Source: an uncultured Alistipes sp.
GTDB lineage: Bacteria; Bacteroidota; Bacteroidia; Bacteroidales; Rikenellaceae
DNA length: 35,771 nt
Reading direction: 5' to 3'
NCBI GenBank assembly: GCA_937895825.1
Contig: CALBKP010000116.1
Coordinates: forward strand, 1 to 35,771
The first letter of the stretch is position 1; every line of letters begins with the position of its first letter. A program made the translations under genes and the position numbers. Positions 8,350-16,851 of the stretch are shown piece by piece. The notes beneath the pieces were generated by a model that worked only from the letters and a program-made list of their open reading frames with translations, had not been told where the DNA came from and searched no databases.

Positions 8350-9498
8350 ATGAAACGATATATACGACATATATATGTGGTGTTAGTTGGCACTCTGCTG
8401 GTGGTAGGGTGTCAGAAAGATGGTGGTACGTCCCAAGTGATGAACGACGGCTCGATGATATATCTCTCGGCTGTAACTGAGGGACATGTAGCTACGCGCG
8501 TACCTTATGAATATACCATGCCAAACGACTCTAATGATGGAGTGCTGCACGCGGCTATCTGGGCATCGTCGTTCTATACTGATCAGGAGGGTTATACTTT
8601 CCCAAATCCTAATCCCCCACTTAATGGTAAAAATGGTACGGGTGAGAATGCTGACCAGGTGGCTATACATGCAACTGCAAACTTCGATTCAGGAGCACCG
8701 CAGCTTCTCGATCAGGCCGTCTATCCACAGAGTGGAACACCCGTATTTTTCGTTGGCCTGCATCCCCAAACTGGCTGGCAGTCAGATGCCGAGTATAAGA
8801 GTGCAAGTTTTACGTTTGACGGCTCGGATGATGTGATGTTTGCACCTCGAATTGAGGGTAAATATGCCGATACATCTACCAGTGATAATATCGTATTTGA
8901 TGTTCCTGAGTTGAAATTCTGGCACATGCTAACATGGCTCAAGGTGCGCATGATTGCCGAGGATGAGCAGGCAATGTCAGCATGGGGTAAGATCACGGAT
9001 ATTAAAGTCACAAGTAATAACCACGTAAGCATCGATATCAATCGTACGGATGACTATATCGAGAATGGAAAGATTGATATGACATGTGCTACATTTAGCA
9101 ATAGCGATGGATTCGACGGTTTGCTCTCATTGTATAGGCCTGGTAGCAACGACATATTCCCGCAGGCTGGTGGATATGAATTGAAGTACTTCTCAAGTAA
9201 GGTGACAGCTGCCGAGGAGGTGGCTTACGTGCTCTGTTCTCCGGTGAATGCTCTGGCTAAGGAGATCGTTGATTCGGAGGAGGTTGAGAGCCCCGAGTAT
9301 GTACTGCATATCGAGACTGAGCGTCGTAGAGTGGAGGTACCTATTGACCTAAGAGTCAACAGCACATCATTCTATGAGGGTAGCACTCGTGCAAAATGCT
9401 TTACCCTGAATCTTAACTTTAAGATGGGTAATACGATTGTTGTAACAGCGAATGTGGCGGATTGGACGTTGGGTGGTTCTGGTCATGTAGAATTGTAA
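8350..9498 (+). CDS. Fimbrillin family lipoprotein, accessory subunit
   Basis: 382 residues from the ATG at 8350, which is one base after the previous stop and opens a clean signal peptide with lipobox LVVGC (Cys21). An upstream in-frame start at 8305 would place a charged segment before the signal and is rejected. The strand MIYLSAVTEGHVATR ends at Arg50. Motifs 'AAIWASSFY', 'YPQSGTPVFFVGLHPQTGW', 'DDVMFAPRIEGKY' and 'LKFWHMLTWLKVRM' give a fimbrillin pattern shared with the next gene (AAVWFSREC, YCVGLYPNSGW, DIMFADQIVGSW, YKHLLMWVKVE), so the two are paralogues. It is probably a stalk-adaptor or minor subunit. Confidence 0.8.
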   Translation: MKRYIRHIYVVLVGTLLVVGCQKDGGTSQVMNDGSMIYLSAVTEGHVATRVPYEYTMPNDSNDGVLHAAIWASSFYTDQEGYTFPNPNPPLNGKNGTGENADQVAIHATANFDSGAPQLLDQAVYPQSGTPVFFVGLHPQTGWQSDAEYKSASFTFDGSDDVMFAPRIEGKYADTSTSDNIVFDVPELKFWHMLTWLKVRMIAEDEQAMSAWGKITDIKVTSNNHVSIDINRTDDYIENGKIDMTCATFSNSDGFDGLLSLYRPGSNDIFPQAGGYELKYFSSKVTAAEEVAYVLCSPVNALAKEIVDSEEVESPEYVLHIETERRRVEVPIDLRVNSTSFYEGSTRAKCFTLNLNFKMGNTIVVTANVADWTLGGSGHVEL

Positions 9499-9511
9499 CC
9501 ATTGTAAGATT

Positions 9512-10516
9512 ATGAATAGTAAGATATACTTCTTAGCATCGATAGTATTGGCTCTATCTCTTGTGTCGTGCGATAATGATCATGGCGCAAATGTAGACAT
9601 GCCAGCCATCAAGGAGTCAGTCATATCCCTCAATGCGGGTATTGCGTCAATGGATAGCACACGTGCTATGGAAGCAGATGTTTATACTGGAACGTCTGCT
9701 GCAGGCATGGAGGCTGCCGTATGGTTCTCAAGAGAGTGTGGCGTATATGAGTATAATGATGCACCGCAGGCTCCTACATTCTTGCCATATCGTGCGAACG
9801 TTAAGTATGAGAATGGAAGCCCTACGACAGTGTATGTTGATCCCACAAATAAGAATAACCCGCTAACCTATCCTATCAATGATGCAGCTGGTAATGAGGT
9901 CTATTGTGTTGGCCTCTACCCAAATAGTGGTTGGGAGTGTGCGGATGGAAAGAGTGTATCACATGCAATAGACGGAGCAACCGACATTATGTTTGCTGAC
10001 CAGATTGTTGGCTCTTGGGAGACTCCCTTTGCTACTCAGGAGTATAAGCATCTACTTATGTGGGTTAAGGTGGAAGCTGAGGTAGTAGATCAGATGGCGA
10101 TTCACCAGTGGGGTGCATTGGAGGATGTCACAATTGAATCATCTAATGGCGTTTCAATCACATTCCCAACAAGTGGTATTGCAAATTCGACCATTGAGTA
10201 TGCAGAAGATATGATTGAGATAAATGTATTGGGAAGTGCTGCTTCGTTACCACTAACATCAACTTCGCAGATGCTGGGATCGTTGCTTTGTGCCCCAATG
10301 TCTAAGATTAAGTTGAAGGTTAAGACTGCAAATATCGAGGAGAAGATAATAGAGGTTGCACTCAATGATTTGAGTGGTAATGTGATTACATCTCCAGCGC
10401 AAACTGTTGGTAAACTGTTTATCATCAATCTTTATTTCAATGCATTCCATAATATCGAGGCTACGTGTAACCTCGTCCCCTGGAATGAACAGAATGTAGA
10501 TTTAGTAGGAAAGTAA
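9512..10516 (+). CDS. Fimbrillin family lipoprotein, accessory subunit paralogue
   Basis: 334 residues, lipobox LSLVSC (Cys20). The first strand (VISLNAGIASMDSTR) ends at Arg51. It is paralogous to the preceding product over most of its length, including the middle block 'VYCVGLYPNSGWECADG', 'ATDIMFADQIVGSW' and the C-terminal 'ATCNLVPWNEQNVDL' corresponding to 'VTANVADWTLGGSGHVEL'. The pair probably arose by tandem duplication and diverged to occupy neighbouring positions in the pilus. There is a 13-nt gap from the previous gene and a 5-nt gap to the tip gene. Confidence 0.8.
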   Translation: MNSKIYFLASIVLALSLVSCDNDHGANVDMPAIKESVISLNAGIASMDSTRAMEADVYTGTSAAGMEAAVWFSRECGVYEYNDAPQAPTFLPYRANVKYENGSPTTVYVDPTNKNNPLTYPINDAAGNEVYCVGLYPNSGWECADGKSVSHAIDGATDIMFADQIVGSWETPFATQEYKHLLMWVKVEAEVVDQMAIHQWGALEDVTIESSNGVSITFPTSGIANSTIEYAEDMIEINVLGSAASLPLTSTSQMLGSLLCAPMSKIKLKVKTANIEEKIIEVALNDLSGNVITSPAQTVGKLFIINLYFNAFHNIEATCNLVPWNEQNVDLVGK

Positions 10517-10521
10517 ATATT

Positions 10522-13500
10522 ATGAAGAGTATGAATATCTATCGTCAAATAATCATATCGCTGGGGATTTTACTCGTCTCAAGCAGTTGTGTTAAAGACC
10601 AATTACCAGAGATTGGTACTCACTCTAAAGAGTATATTGGCTTTTCTGCTGCCCTCACGGCTACCACACGTACGGCTGGTACTGGTCGTAGCGAGACCGC
10701 ACATCTAAGTATTGTAGAGCAGGATTGGCCGCTGGTGAGTGTAGACTCAGATGCTCAGCAAACGCGAGGTAGTGTGATTTCGTCGCTCGACGGCTTGGAT
10801 GTGGGTGTGTATGCTCATCCATATAAGGGCAATGCTCTGCAGGAGTCAGTAATGACAAATCACCATTTCGAGTTTGTCAACAGCGAGCAGATGGAGTCTG
10901 TTGATGACCCTGTTTCATGGAAGAGTGTCAGTGAAACGGACTCTTTGCGAGTTTATGGCTATGCTCCATATATGTCGGGTTCTCAGTATTTTACCACTAC
11001 GACAACTAATGGTAGAACAACCATTAGCTATACTGTCCCCGAAGAAGCTACTGATCAGTACGACATTATTGCTACCGATGTTAAGTCGGTGCCAAGTTCT
11101 TATGGTCAGAACATTCCGCTTACGTTTCAGCATATCTTGACAGGTGTACGTTTTAAGGCGGGCTTTGATTGTACGATAACAAGCCTCAAGGTCGTGGGTG
11201 TTATCGGTAGTGGTAATTATACTATTGGTTCTGATGTGTGGAGCGTTCCTAATGGCTCTGTTACAACGTTTGATGCTCCTATCCCTGTGGGAGGAAAGTC
11301 TTGTAGTGAGGGCGATTACATCACGGGTGACGGTGAAATTATGATGATGATTCCGCAGCAGATCCCCGATGATGCATACGTAGAGTTGACCTATGATGGC
11401 GGTAAAACCATACAGGCTCCTCTTATGGGCTTGAGGTGGGAGCAGGGTGCGCTTGTAACGTATACTATATACGCTGAGCGTGAATTGGAATATGTATATT
11501 TTGACCTTAACGCTGGTAATGTTACGATTACGCCAACATCCTATGCCGGCTATGTATTTGTTGGTGGCGAACCAACATTAGTGGAAAAGGAGTGGACCTC
11601 AGATAAAATAGGTGAGAACCAGTATCACTATTACATCTATCAGTCGAACAATGCTAATAAGTTGACAACTGGCTATCAGTCTAAGTTGAGCGATCCATGC
11701 AGGTTGCCTTCGTATGACCCTGTCAAGGTGGGTACGCAGTTCTGGCGTGATTATATCACGAATAATAGCGTGGTTGAGTCAGTGATTGAGGCATGGGATA
11801 CTAAGGAGAATATTGATGCTGATGCGCTTGATGCTGATGTTTCAAGATCGAGTGACGGTGCTGTGCGCAAGGTTGGCAGATGCAGTACTCCATTCTTTGT
11901 CAATGTTAATGGTAATTCTGAGAGGGATGTGTTAGTATGTGATATTACATTGGATAATATCTACTCACGTTATCAGCCACATGGTGCTACGCGTACCTCT
12001 GGTGGACTTACCTTTACACCTAATCAGGATTACTCTAAACTTATTGTAAATTTGATAGGAGATAATCGAGTGGGTAATGTGCATTATTATAGCGGAAGAG
12101 ATCAATCTGGAGTTCTTTTGTATAATAATGAGTTGATTTTACAGGGCTCGGGATCATTAACAGCTGCTTGTGTTGATTTCCATGTTAGTATGTCGGCTCA
12201 ATCTTCTGGTGAGAATTATAATGCTGATAATGTGACGGGTTACTTCGCTAACTATTGGTGTTCTGCCATTGGAGGCGATGACGGATCGGCAGGAAACTCT
12301 ATTGGTATTGTGATTAAGGGTGGAACAATCTTCGCGGGTACTACCCAAGCAGAGAACTGTACAGCAATAGGTGGTGGTGGTAATGACCGAGGCTATGTGA
12401 CTATCGAGGGTGGTGCGGTTACGGCTGTTGCCACAACAACAGGTACAGCGATTGGCGGTGGTATCGGATTTAACTCTCAGGGTGGTATTGGAAATGTGAA
12501 GATTAGAGGTGGAAATGTATTTGCCTACAACCATGCTAACGAGTGGGAGATTCCGAGTGCTGCAATCGGCAGTGCAGGATCATGGGCGAGTGCCGGCGGT
12601 AGTGGCGAGGTAGAGATTACTGGCGGTTATGTATATGCGCAAACAGCTCTTGGTACTGCTATTGGAGGTGGTAGTAGTAAAACACGACAGGGTGGTAGTG
12701 CTAAGGTTACTATCTCGGGTAATAGCTATGTTATTGCAAAGAGTATCCCAGCAATTGATAAGTATACTGGCGATGAGTATCCAGCAGGATCAGGAATTGG
12801 TGGTGGTACCGGAGGAGTATCTAATGCTACAACCAAGGATAACCCTCCAGCATATGGTGGTGCAGCAGAGATTATTATCTCGGGCAATCCTACCATCCGT
12901 ACTGGTACGATAGGTGGTGGTAAGACAAATAATCCTGAGGGTAAAATTGGTCATGCTACGATTGATATCTCGGGAGGAGATATATCTGCTCAGTTCGTGA
13001 TGGCAGGAGGTGCGGGCGATGGTATGATTACGACATTTAATATGTCGGGTGGTACTATCAGTAATAGTGATGTTATCAATAAGGAGTACTATCACATCAA
13101 GAATAATGGCGCTGCTGTATATATGGAGGATGGCGAGTTTACGATGACCGCTGGAACAATCCGTAATTGTGTAGCCAATATGGGCGGTGCGGTATATATA
13201 AAGAAGAGTGAGAATGCTCTGTTAGATCCCGAGTTTGTAATGCAGGGAGGCTCTATCGAAGATTGTAGATCATCGTCACATGGTGGTGCAGTTTATCTTG
13301 AGGGTGGATCAGTGGTTCTATCTGGTGGCGTGATTCATGGCAATCTTGCCAGCAATGGTAATGGCGGAGGTATCTATATCGCTAAGGGAGACTTTACTAT
13401 GTCTGGAGATGCTCAGGTATCTTACAATTCAGCACTCCACAGAGACAGTGAAAGTACTGGTAATGGCGGTGGAATCTATGTTACCTCTCCAAATGGCGAG

Positions 13501-14061
13501 GTGAATGTTACGGTTGAGTCTGGTACGATCAACAACAATACGTGTGATTATGATGGTGGTGGTATTTGTGTTGATATGTCGGCAAGTAGTGGAGATGACG
13601 CACCTAAGGCTATAGTTAGGATCGGCAAGGAGAATAGTGGCCCTTCTATTACAAATAATAAGGCTACGATGTATGGTGGCGGTCTTTACGCCATCGGTGA
13701 GAATGCTGAGGTAACGATAGATGGTGGAACAATCAAGAATAATCGTGTTACAAACTATGTGACCAACGAGGATGTCGCTAATGAGCATGGTACGGTTGTT
13801 CTTAATGGAGGTGATGTTACGCATGTTGTTGTTACATTCGATGTAAATACGACTGATCCTACTGCATCGGTAAATCCTGGGTCACAGAATATCGTAACGT
13901 CAACAAATAGCTTCTTGGTTGCACCTACGCCAAATCGTGCATTGTATAGGTTCGTTGGCTGGAATAGTCGAGCTGATGGCAAGGGCGTAACTTATAAGAC
14001 TGGCGATCTGATGAACATTAGTGAGGATATGACGCTTTATGCCCAGTGGCGAGCACAGTAA
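10522..14061 (+). CDS. Giant fimbrial tip adhesin with beta-helix and Listeria-Bacteroides repeat
   Basis: 1,179 residues, several times the size of the other subunits. Lipobox VSSSC (Cys23); first strand 'YIGFSAALTATTR' ends at Arg50. Residues about 35-330 are a fimbrillin-like N-terminal part ('DVGVYAHPY', 'QYDIIATDV', 'IPLTFQHILTGVRFKAGF'). Residues about 540-1090 are a right-handed beta-helix built from Gly-rich coils: at least five 'AIGG/GIGGG' turns alternate with strand motifs such as 'VTIEGGAVTAV', 'VEITGGYVYAQ' and 'FNMSGGTISNS', then 'GGGIYI/GGGLYA' coils with 'GTINNN' and 'GTIKNN' ladders. The last 75 residues form an InlB B-type repeat (VTFDVN ... YRFVGWNSRADG ... YAQW). Position at the operon end, size and domain order fit a receptor-binding tip protein. 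The ligand is unknown. Confidence 0.8.
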   Translation: MKSMNIYRQIIISLGILLVSSSCVKDQLPEIGTHSKEYIGFSAALTATTRTAGTGRSETAHLSIVEQDWPLVSVDSDAQQTRGSVISSLDGLDVGVYAHPYKGNALQESVMTNHHFEFVNSEQMESVDDPVSWKSVSETDSLRVYGYAPYMSGSQYFTTTTTNGRTTISYTVPEEATDQYDIIATDVKSVPSSYGQNIPLTFQHILTGVRFKAGFDCTITSLKVVGVIGSGNYTIGSDVWSVPNGSVTTFDAPIPVGGKSCSEGDYITGDGEIMMMIPQQIPDDAYVELTYDGGKTIQAPLMGLRWEQGALVTYTIYAERELEYVYFDLNAGNVTITPTSYAGYVFVGGEPTLVEKEWTSDKIGENQYHYYIYQSNNANKLTTGYQSKLSDPCRLPSYDPVKVGTQFWRDYITNNSVVESVIEAWDTKENIDADALDADVSRSSDGAVRKVGRCSTPFFVNVNGNSERDVLVCDITLDNIYSRYQPHGATRTSGGLTFTPNQDYSKLIVNLIGDNRVGNVHYYSGRDQSGVLLYNNELILQGSGSLTAACVDFHVSMSAQSSGENYNADNVTGYFANYWCSAIGGDDGSAGNSIGIVIKGGTIFAGTTQAENCTAIGGGGNDRGYVTIEGGAVTAVATTTGTAIGGGIGFNSQGGIGNVKIRGGNVFAYNHANEWEIPSAAIGSAGSWASAGGSGEVEITGGYVYAQTALGTAIGGGSSKTRQGGSAKVTISGNSYVIAKSIPAIDKYTGDEYPAGSGIGGGTGGVSNATTKDNPPAYGGAAEIIISGNPTIRTGTIGGGKTNNPEGKIGHATIDISGGDISAQFVMAGGAGDGMITTFNMSGGTISNSDVINKEYYHIKNNGAAVYMEDGEFTMTAGTIRNCVANMGGAVYIKKSENALLDPEFVMQGGSIEDCRSSSHGGAVYLEGGSVVLSGGVIHGNLASNGNGGGIYIAKGDFTMSGDAQVSYNSALHRDSESTGNGGGIYVTSPNGEVNVTVESGTINNNTCDYDGGGICVDMSASSGDDAPKAIVRIGKENSGPSITNNKATMYGGGLYAIGENAEVTIDGGTIKNNRVTNYVTNEDVANEHGTVVLNGGDVTHVVVTFDVNTTDPTASVNPGSQNIVTSTNSFLVAPTPNRALYRFVGWNSRADGKGVTYKTGDLMNISEDMTLYAQWRAQ

Positions 14062-14197
14062 TAGTTGATACATGGTGGGTAAGGATATAATGTGTTGGCA
14101 ACAGTACTTTGTAGCATTACCCTAAACTTATAACCATCTTAAGTTTACAACGCTAAGTTTTTATTGCTTTCAAGATTTGTTAATTAGTGTTGTATCG

Positions 14198-14242
14198 GAG
14201 GAGTCCCGTCTGCAGTTTTAGGGACTCCTCTTTCTTTTTTTT
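14198..14242 (+). terminator. Strong terminator of the fimbrial operon
   Basis: A perfect 10-bp stem (GAGGAGTCCC at 14198-14207, GGGACTCCTC at 14221-14230) with a 13-nt loop is followed by TTTCTTTTTTTT. It lies about 140 nt after the tip gene. Confidence 0.9.
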
Positions 14243-14250
14243 GGGGGGGG
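14243..14250 (+). repeat. G8 homopolymer tract after the operon terminator
   Basis: Eight G directly follow the T-tract of the terminator, giving an abrupt T8-G8 junction. It mirrors the G8 tract upstream of the operon at 4807-4814. The rest of 14062-14470 holds the terminator, this tract, a candidate promoter and an ATGGCC/GGCCAT inverted repeat (14409-14434), and no gene. Confidence 0.55.
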
Positions 14251-14356
14251 ACTTTAGATGGTGGGCGAGGTGTCATTTTGGGAGTTACATGTCGTCCGCT
14301 ACTTTGTTATATTTACCTACCTGCCATGGTGATAAAATCGGAAACTTCGCGAATAA

Positions 14357-14388
14357 TTGGCATAACTACCAAATTTTCTATAACTTTG
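14357..14388 (+). promoter_or_regulatory. Promoter of the glycan-degradation operon
   Basis: TTG at 14357-14359 and TAACTTTG at 14381-14388 with a 21-nt spacer match the Bacteroidetes consensus. The predicted start is near 14395, about 80 nt before the GH95 start codon. Confidence 0.65.
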
Positions 14389-14473
14389 TAAACGGTCACG
14401 GCTCGCCTATGGCCAAGCTCCGTTACGCGGCCATGACTTGCTAATATAATGTTTGCGAATTTTGGTAAGGATG

Positions 14474-16828
14474 ATGACATATATTACCAAGGTTAAACGT
14501 GTCGCGGCGTTGCTCGTTGTTGGAGTGTCGCTGTTGTGTGGTGTTGCATGCTATGGCGAGCAACCGTCGCCCAACAACGATCTAAGGCTGTGGTATGACG
14601 AGGCAGCCACTATCTGGGAGGAGTATCTACCGTTGGGTAATGGCCGTATTGGTATGATGATGTCGGGAGGTGTCGCCAATGACCATATCATCCTCAACGA
14701 GGGCACGATGTGGGCAGGGCAGGTGCAACATACCGACAACCCCGAGGCCGCTCAGTGGCTACCCAAGATACGCGAAGCGTTGCTTCGTGGTGATAACCGT
14801 GCTGCTGAGCTAATGATGTATCGTTACTTCACCTGCTCTGGTGGGGGCTCGGCATCGCCAGAGTATGGCAGCTACTCGATGTTTGCAGATCTTCACATCG
14901 ACCATCTTGGCGCTGAGAGTCTTACGATTGACAGTTACCGCCGCGAGCTGAGCCTCGCCGATGCTGTGGCGCGCACGTCATATCGTGGTAATGGCGTTGA
15001 GTATGTACGTGAATACTTCTGCTCGATGGCCGATGATGTCGCCGTCGTTCGCCTCATGGCCGAGTGTGCTGCCGATTACCGCATATCGCTTTCGCACCCT
15101 ATGGGTATGGATGTCTTGGCCGAGGGCAACGAACTCTCAATAAAGGGTATGCTTCCAAGTGGTAGTGAGCGTGAGGGCGTGAAGTTCTACGGCCGCCTAC
15201 GAGTGCTTGGCGACGGCAAGGTTAATGTTGACGGTAATAGTCTGATTATAAGTGATGCTGAGGATGTGATTATCCTTATCTCGGTAGCTACGAACTACGC
15301 CTGCGAGGATTATGTCGGGCACGCTGATAGGGCGTTAGATTCGCCTAAGAGCTATGCTGCGCTACGCCGAGATCATATTGCGCACCACCGCGAGCTCTTC
15401 GATAGGGTGGTTATAGACCTCGGCGAACAACATGCGAATATACCTACGAATGAGCGCCTTGAGTGCTATGCTGCGGGTGCAGAGGATGCACCTCTTGCAG
15501 CCCTCTATGCCCAGTATGGCCGCTATCTGCTTATCGCCTCGGCTCATGATGCAGTGCTACCACCTAACCTTCAGGGTATCTGGGCAAATACGATATGGTG
15601 TCCATGGAATGGTGACATGCACCTGAACATCAACCAGCAGATGAACCACTGGCCACTGGAGGTGGGAAACCTTACGGAACTTATCGATCCTCTCACGCGC
15701 TATGCTGAACTATTGGCCGAGTCGGGCGAGCATACCGCACGCCACTTCTATAATGCTGAGGGCTGGTGCGCACACATCCTGGCAAATGCATGGGGCTTTA
15801 CTGCACCCTCGGAGGATCCGTCGTGGGGTGCTACTAATACCTGTGGCGCATGGCTTGCGTTGCACCTCTGGGAGCACTACCTCTATACTCTCGATGAGGC
15901 ATACCTCGAGCGCGTATATCCCGTTATGCGTGGTGCTGCCGAGTTCCTTCGCTCGATACTTATCGAGCACCCAGCAGGTTATCTCGTCACTGGACCGACC
16001 ACTTCTCCCGAGAACGGCTTCTTCATCAATGAGGAGGATGCTGCGCGAGGCATCGTCACGCACGTATGCCTCGGTTCGACGATGGATAACCAGATTGCCC
16101 GCGAGCTCTTTACCGCTGTTATATCCGCCGCGGAGATTTTAGACTGCGACAATAAACTTAGAGAGGAGTTATCTTCGACGCTTAACCGTCTTGTCCCCAA
16201 TCGTATAGCGTCGGATGGTAGGCTTATGGAGTGGATGGAGGAGTATATCGAAGCTGAGCCACAGCACCGCCACGTGTCGCACCTTTTTGGCCTATATCCC
16301 GCAGCGCAGATCACGCGCCATAGCCCTGAACTTATGGAGGCGGCACGCCGTACACTCGATGTCCGTGGTGATGCAGGCACGGGGTGGTCACGAGCTTGGA
16401 AGATATGCTTCTGGGCACGTCTTGGCGATGGCGATAGGGCGCATAAGCTCCTCGGCTCACTACTTGAGCCTGCGGTTGTTGATGGCGCGCATCGCGGAGG
16501 TACATATCCCAACCTCTTCTGCTCGCACCCGCCGTTCCAGATTGATGGTAACTTTGGCGGTTCGGCAGGCGTTATGGAGATGCTGCTTCAGAGCCATGAC
16601 GGAGCCATCACGCTTCTTCCGGCACTACCTACTGCATGGTCGGATGGCGAGTTCAGAGGTCTCAAGGCTCGTGGCGATGTTGAGGTGTCGTGCCGCTGGG
16701 TTGAGGGTCGCGTGGTCGAGGCGTTGGTTAAGAGTGGTGTTGATCAGCGTGTTACAGTACGTACGGCTGATGGCCGCGAGGTAGTGGTAGATTGCCGTAG
16801 AGGGGTAAATACTCGTGTTAATTTTTAG
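14474..16828 (+). CDS. GH95 family alpha-L-fucosidase (or alpha-L-galactosidase)
   Basis: 784 residues from the ATG at 14474 (another ATG lies one codon upstream); GTAAGG just before serves as a weak ribosome site. The N-terminal signal peptide makes it periplasmic or surface exposed; the 'CGVAC' near its end is a poor lipobox. The N-terminal beta-sandwich opens with 'EEYLPLGNGRIGMMMSGG', the (alpha/alpha) barrel carries 'HLNINQQMNHWPLEVGNL', and the end carries 'PFQIDGNFGGSAGVMEML'. Residues matching the GH95 catalytic set known from Bifidobacterium AfcA are present: Asn385 and Asn387, Glu513 (SPENGF) and Asp691 (QIDGNFG). The family inverts alpha-1,2-linked fucose on host glycans. It is first in an operon with GH109, an amino-sugar kinase and a GH123-like enzyme, which favours mucin or blood-group substrates over plant alpha-L-galactosides. 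Confidence 0.9.
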   Translation: MTYITKVKRVAALLVVGVSLLCGVACYGEQPSPNNDLRLWYDEAATIWEEYLPLGNGRIGMMMSGGVANDHIILNEGTMWAGQVQHTDNPEAAQWLPKIREALLRGDNRAAELMMYRYFTCSGGGSASPEYGSYSMFADLHIDHLGAESLTIDSYRRELSLADAVARTSYRGNGVEYVREYFCSMADDVAVVRLMAECAADYRISLSHPMGMDVLAEGNELSIKGMLPSGSEREGVKFYGRLRVLGDGKVNVDGNSLIISDAEDVIILISVATNYACEDYVGHADRALDSPKSYAALRRDHIAHHRELFDRVVIDLGEQHANIPTNERLECYAAGAEDAPLAALYAQYGRYLLIASAHDAVLPPNLQGIWANTIWCPWNGDMHLNINQQMNHWPLEVGNLTELIDPLTRYAELLAESGEHTARHFYNAEGWCAHILANAWGFTAPSEDPSWGATNTCGAWLALHLWEHYLYTLDEAYLERVYPVMRGAAEFLRSILIEHPAGYLVTGPTTSPENGFFINEEDAARGIVTHVCLGSTMDNQIARELFTAVISAAEILDCDNKLREELSSTLNRLVPNRIASDGRLMEWMEEYIEAEPQHRHVSHLFGLYPAAQITRHSPELMEAARRTLDVRGDAGTGWSRAWKICFWARLGDGDRAHKLLGSLLEPAVVDGAHRGGTYPNLFCSHPPFQIDGNFGGSAGVMEMLLQSHDGAITLLPALPTAWSDGEFRGLKARGDVEVSCRWVEGRVVEALVKSGVDQRVTVRTADGREVVVDCRRGVNTRVNF

Positions 16829-16851
16829 AATACAGTTAAATAAATGGAGAT

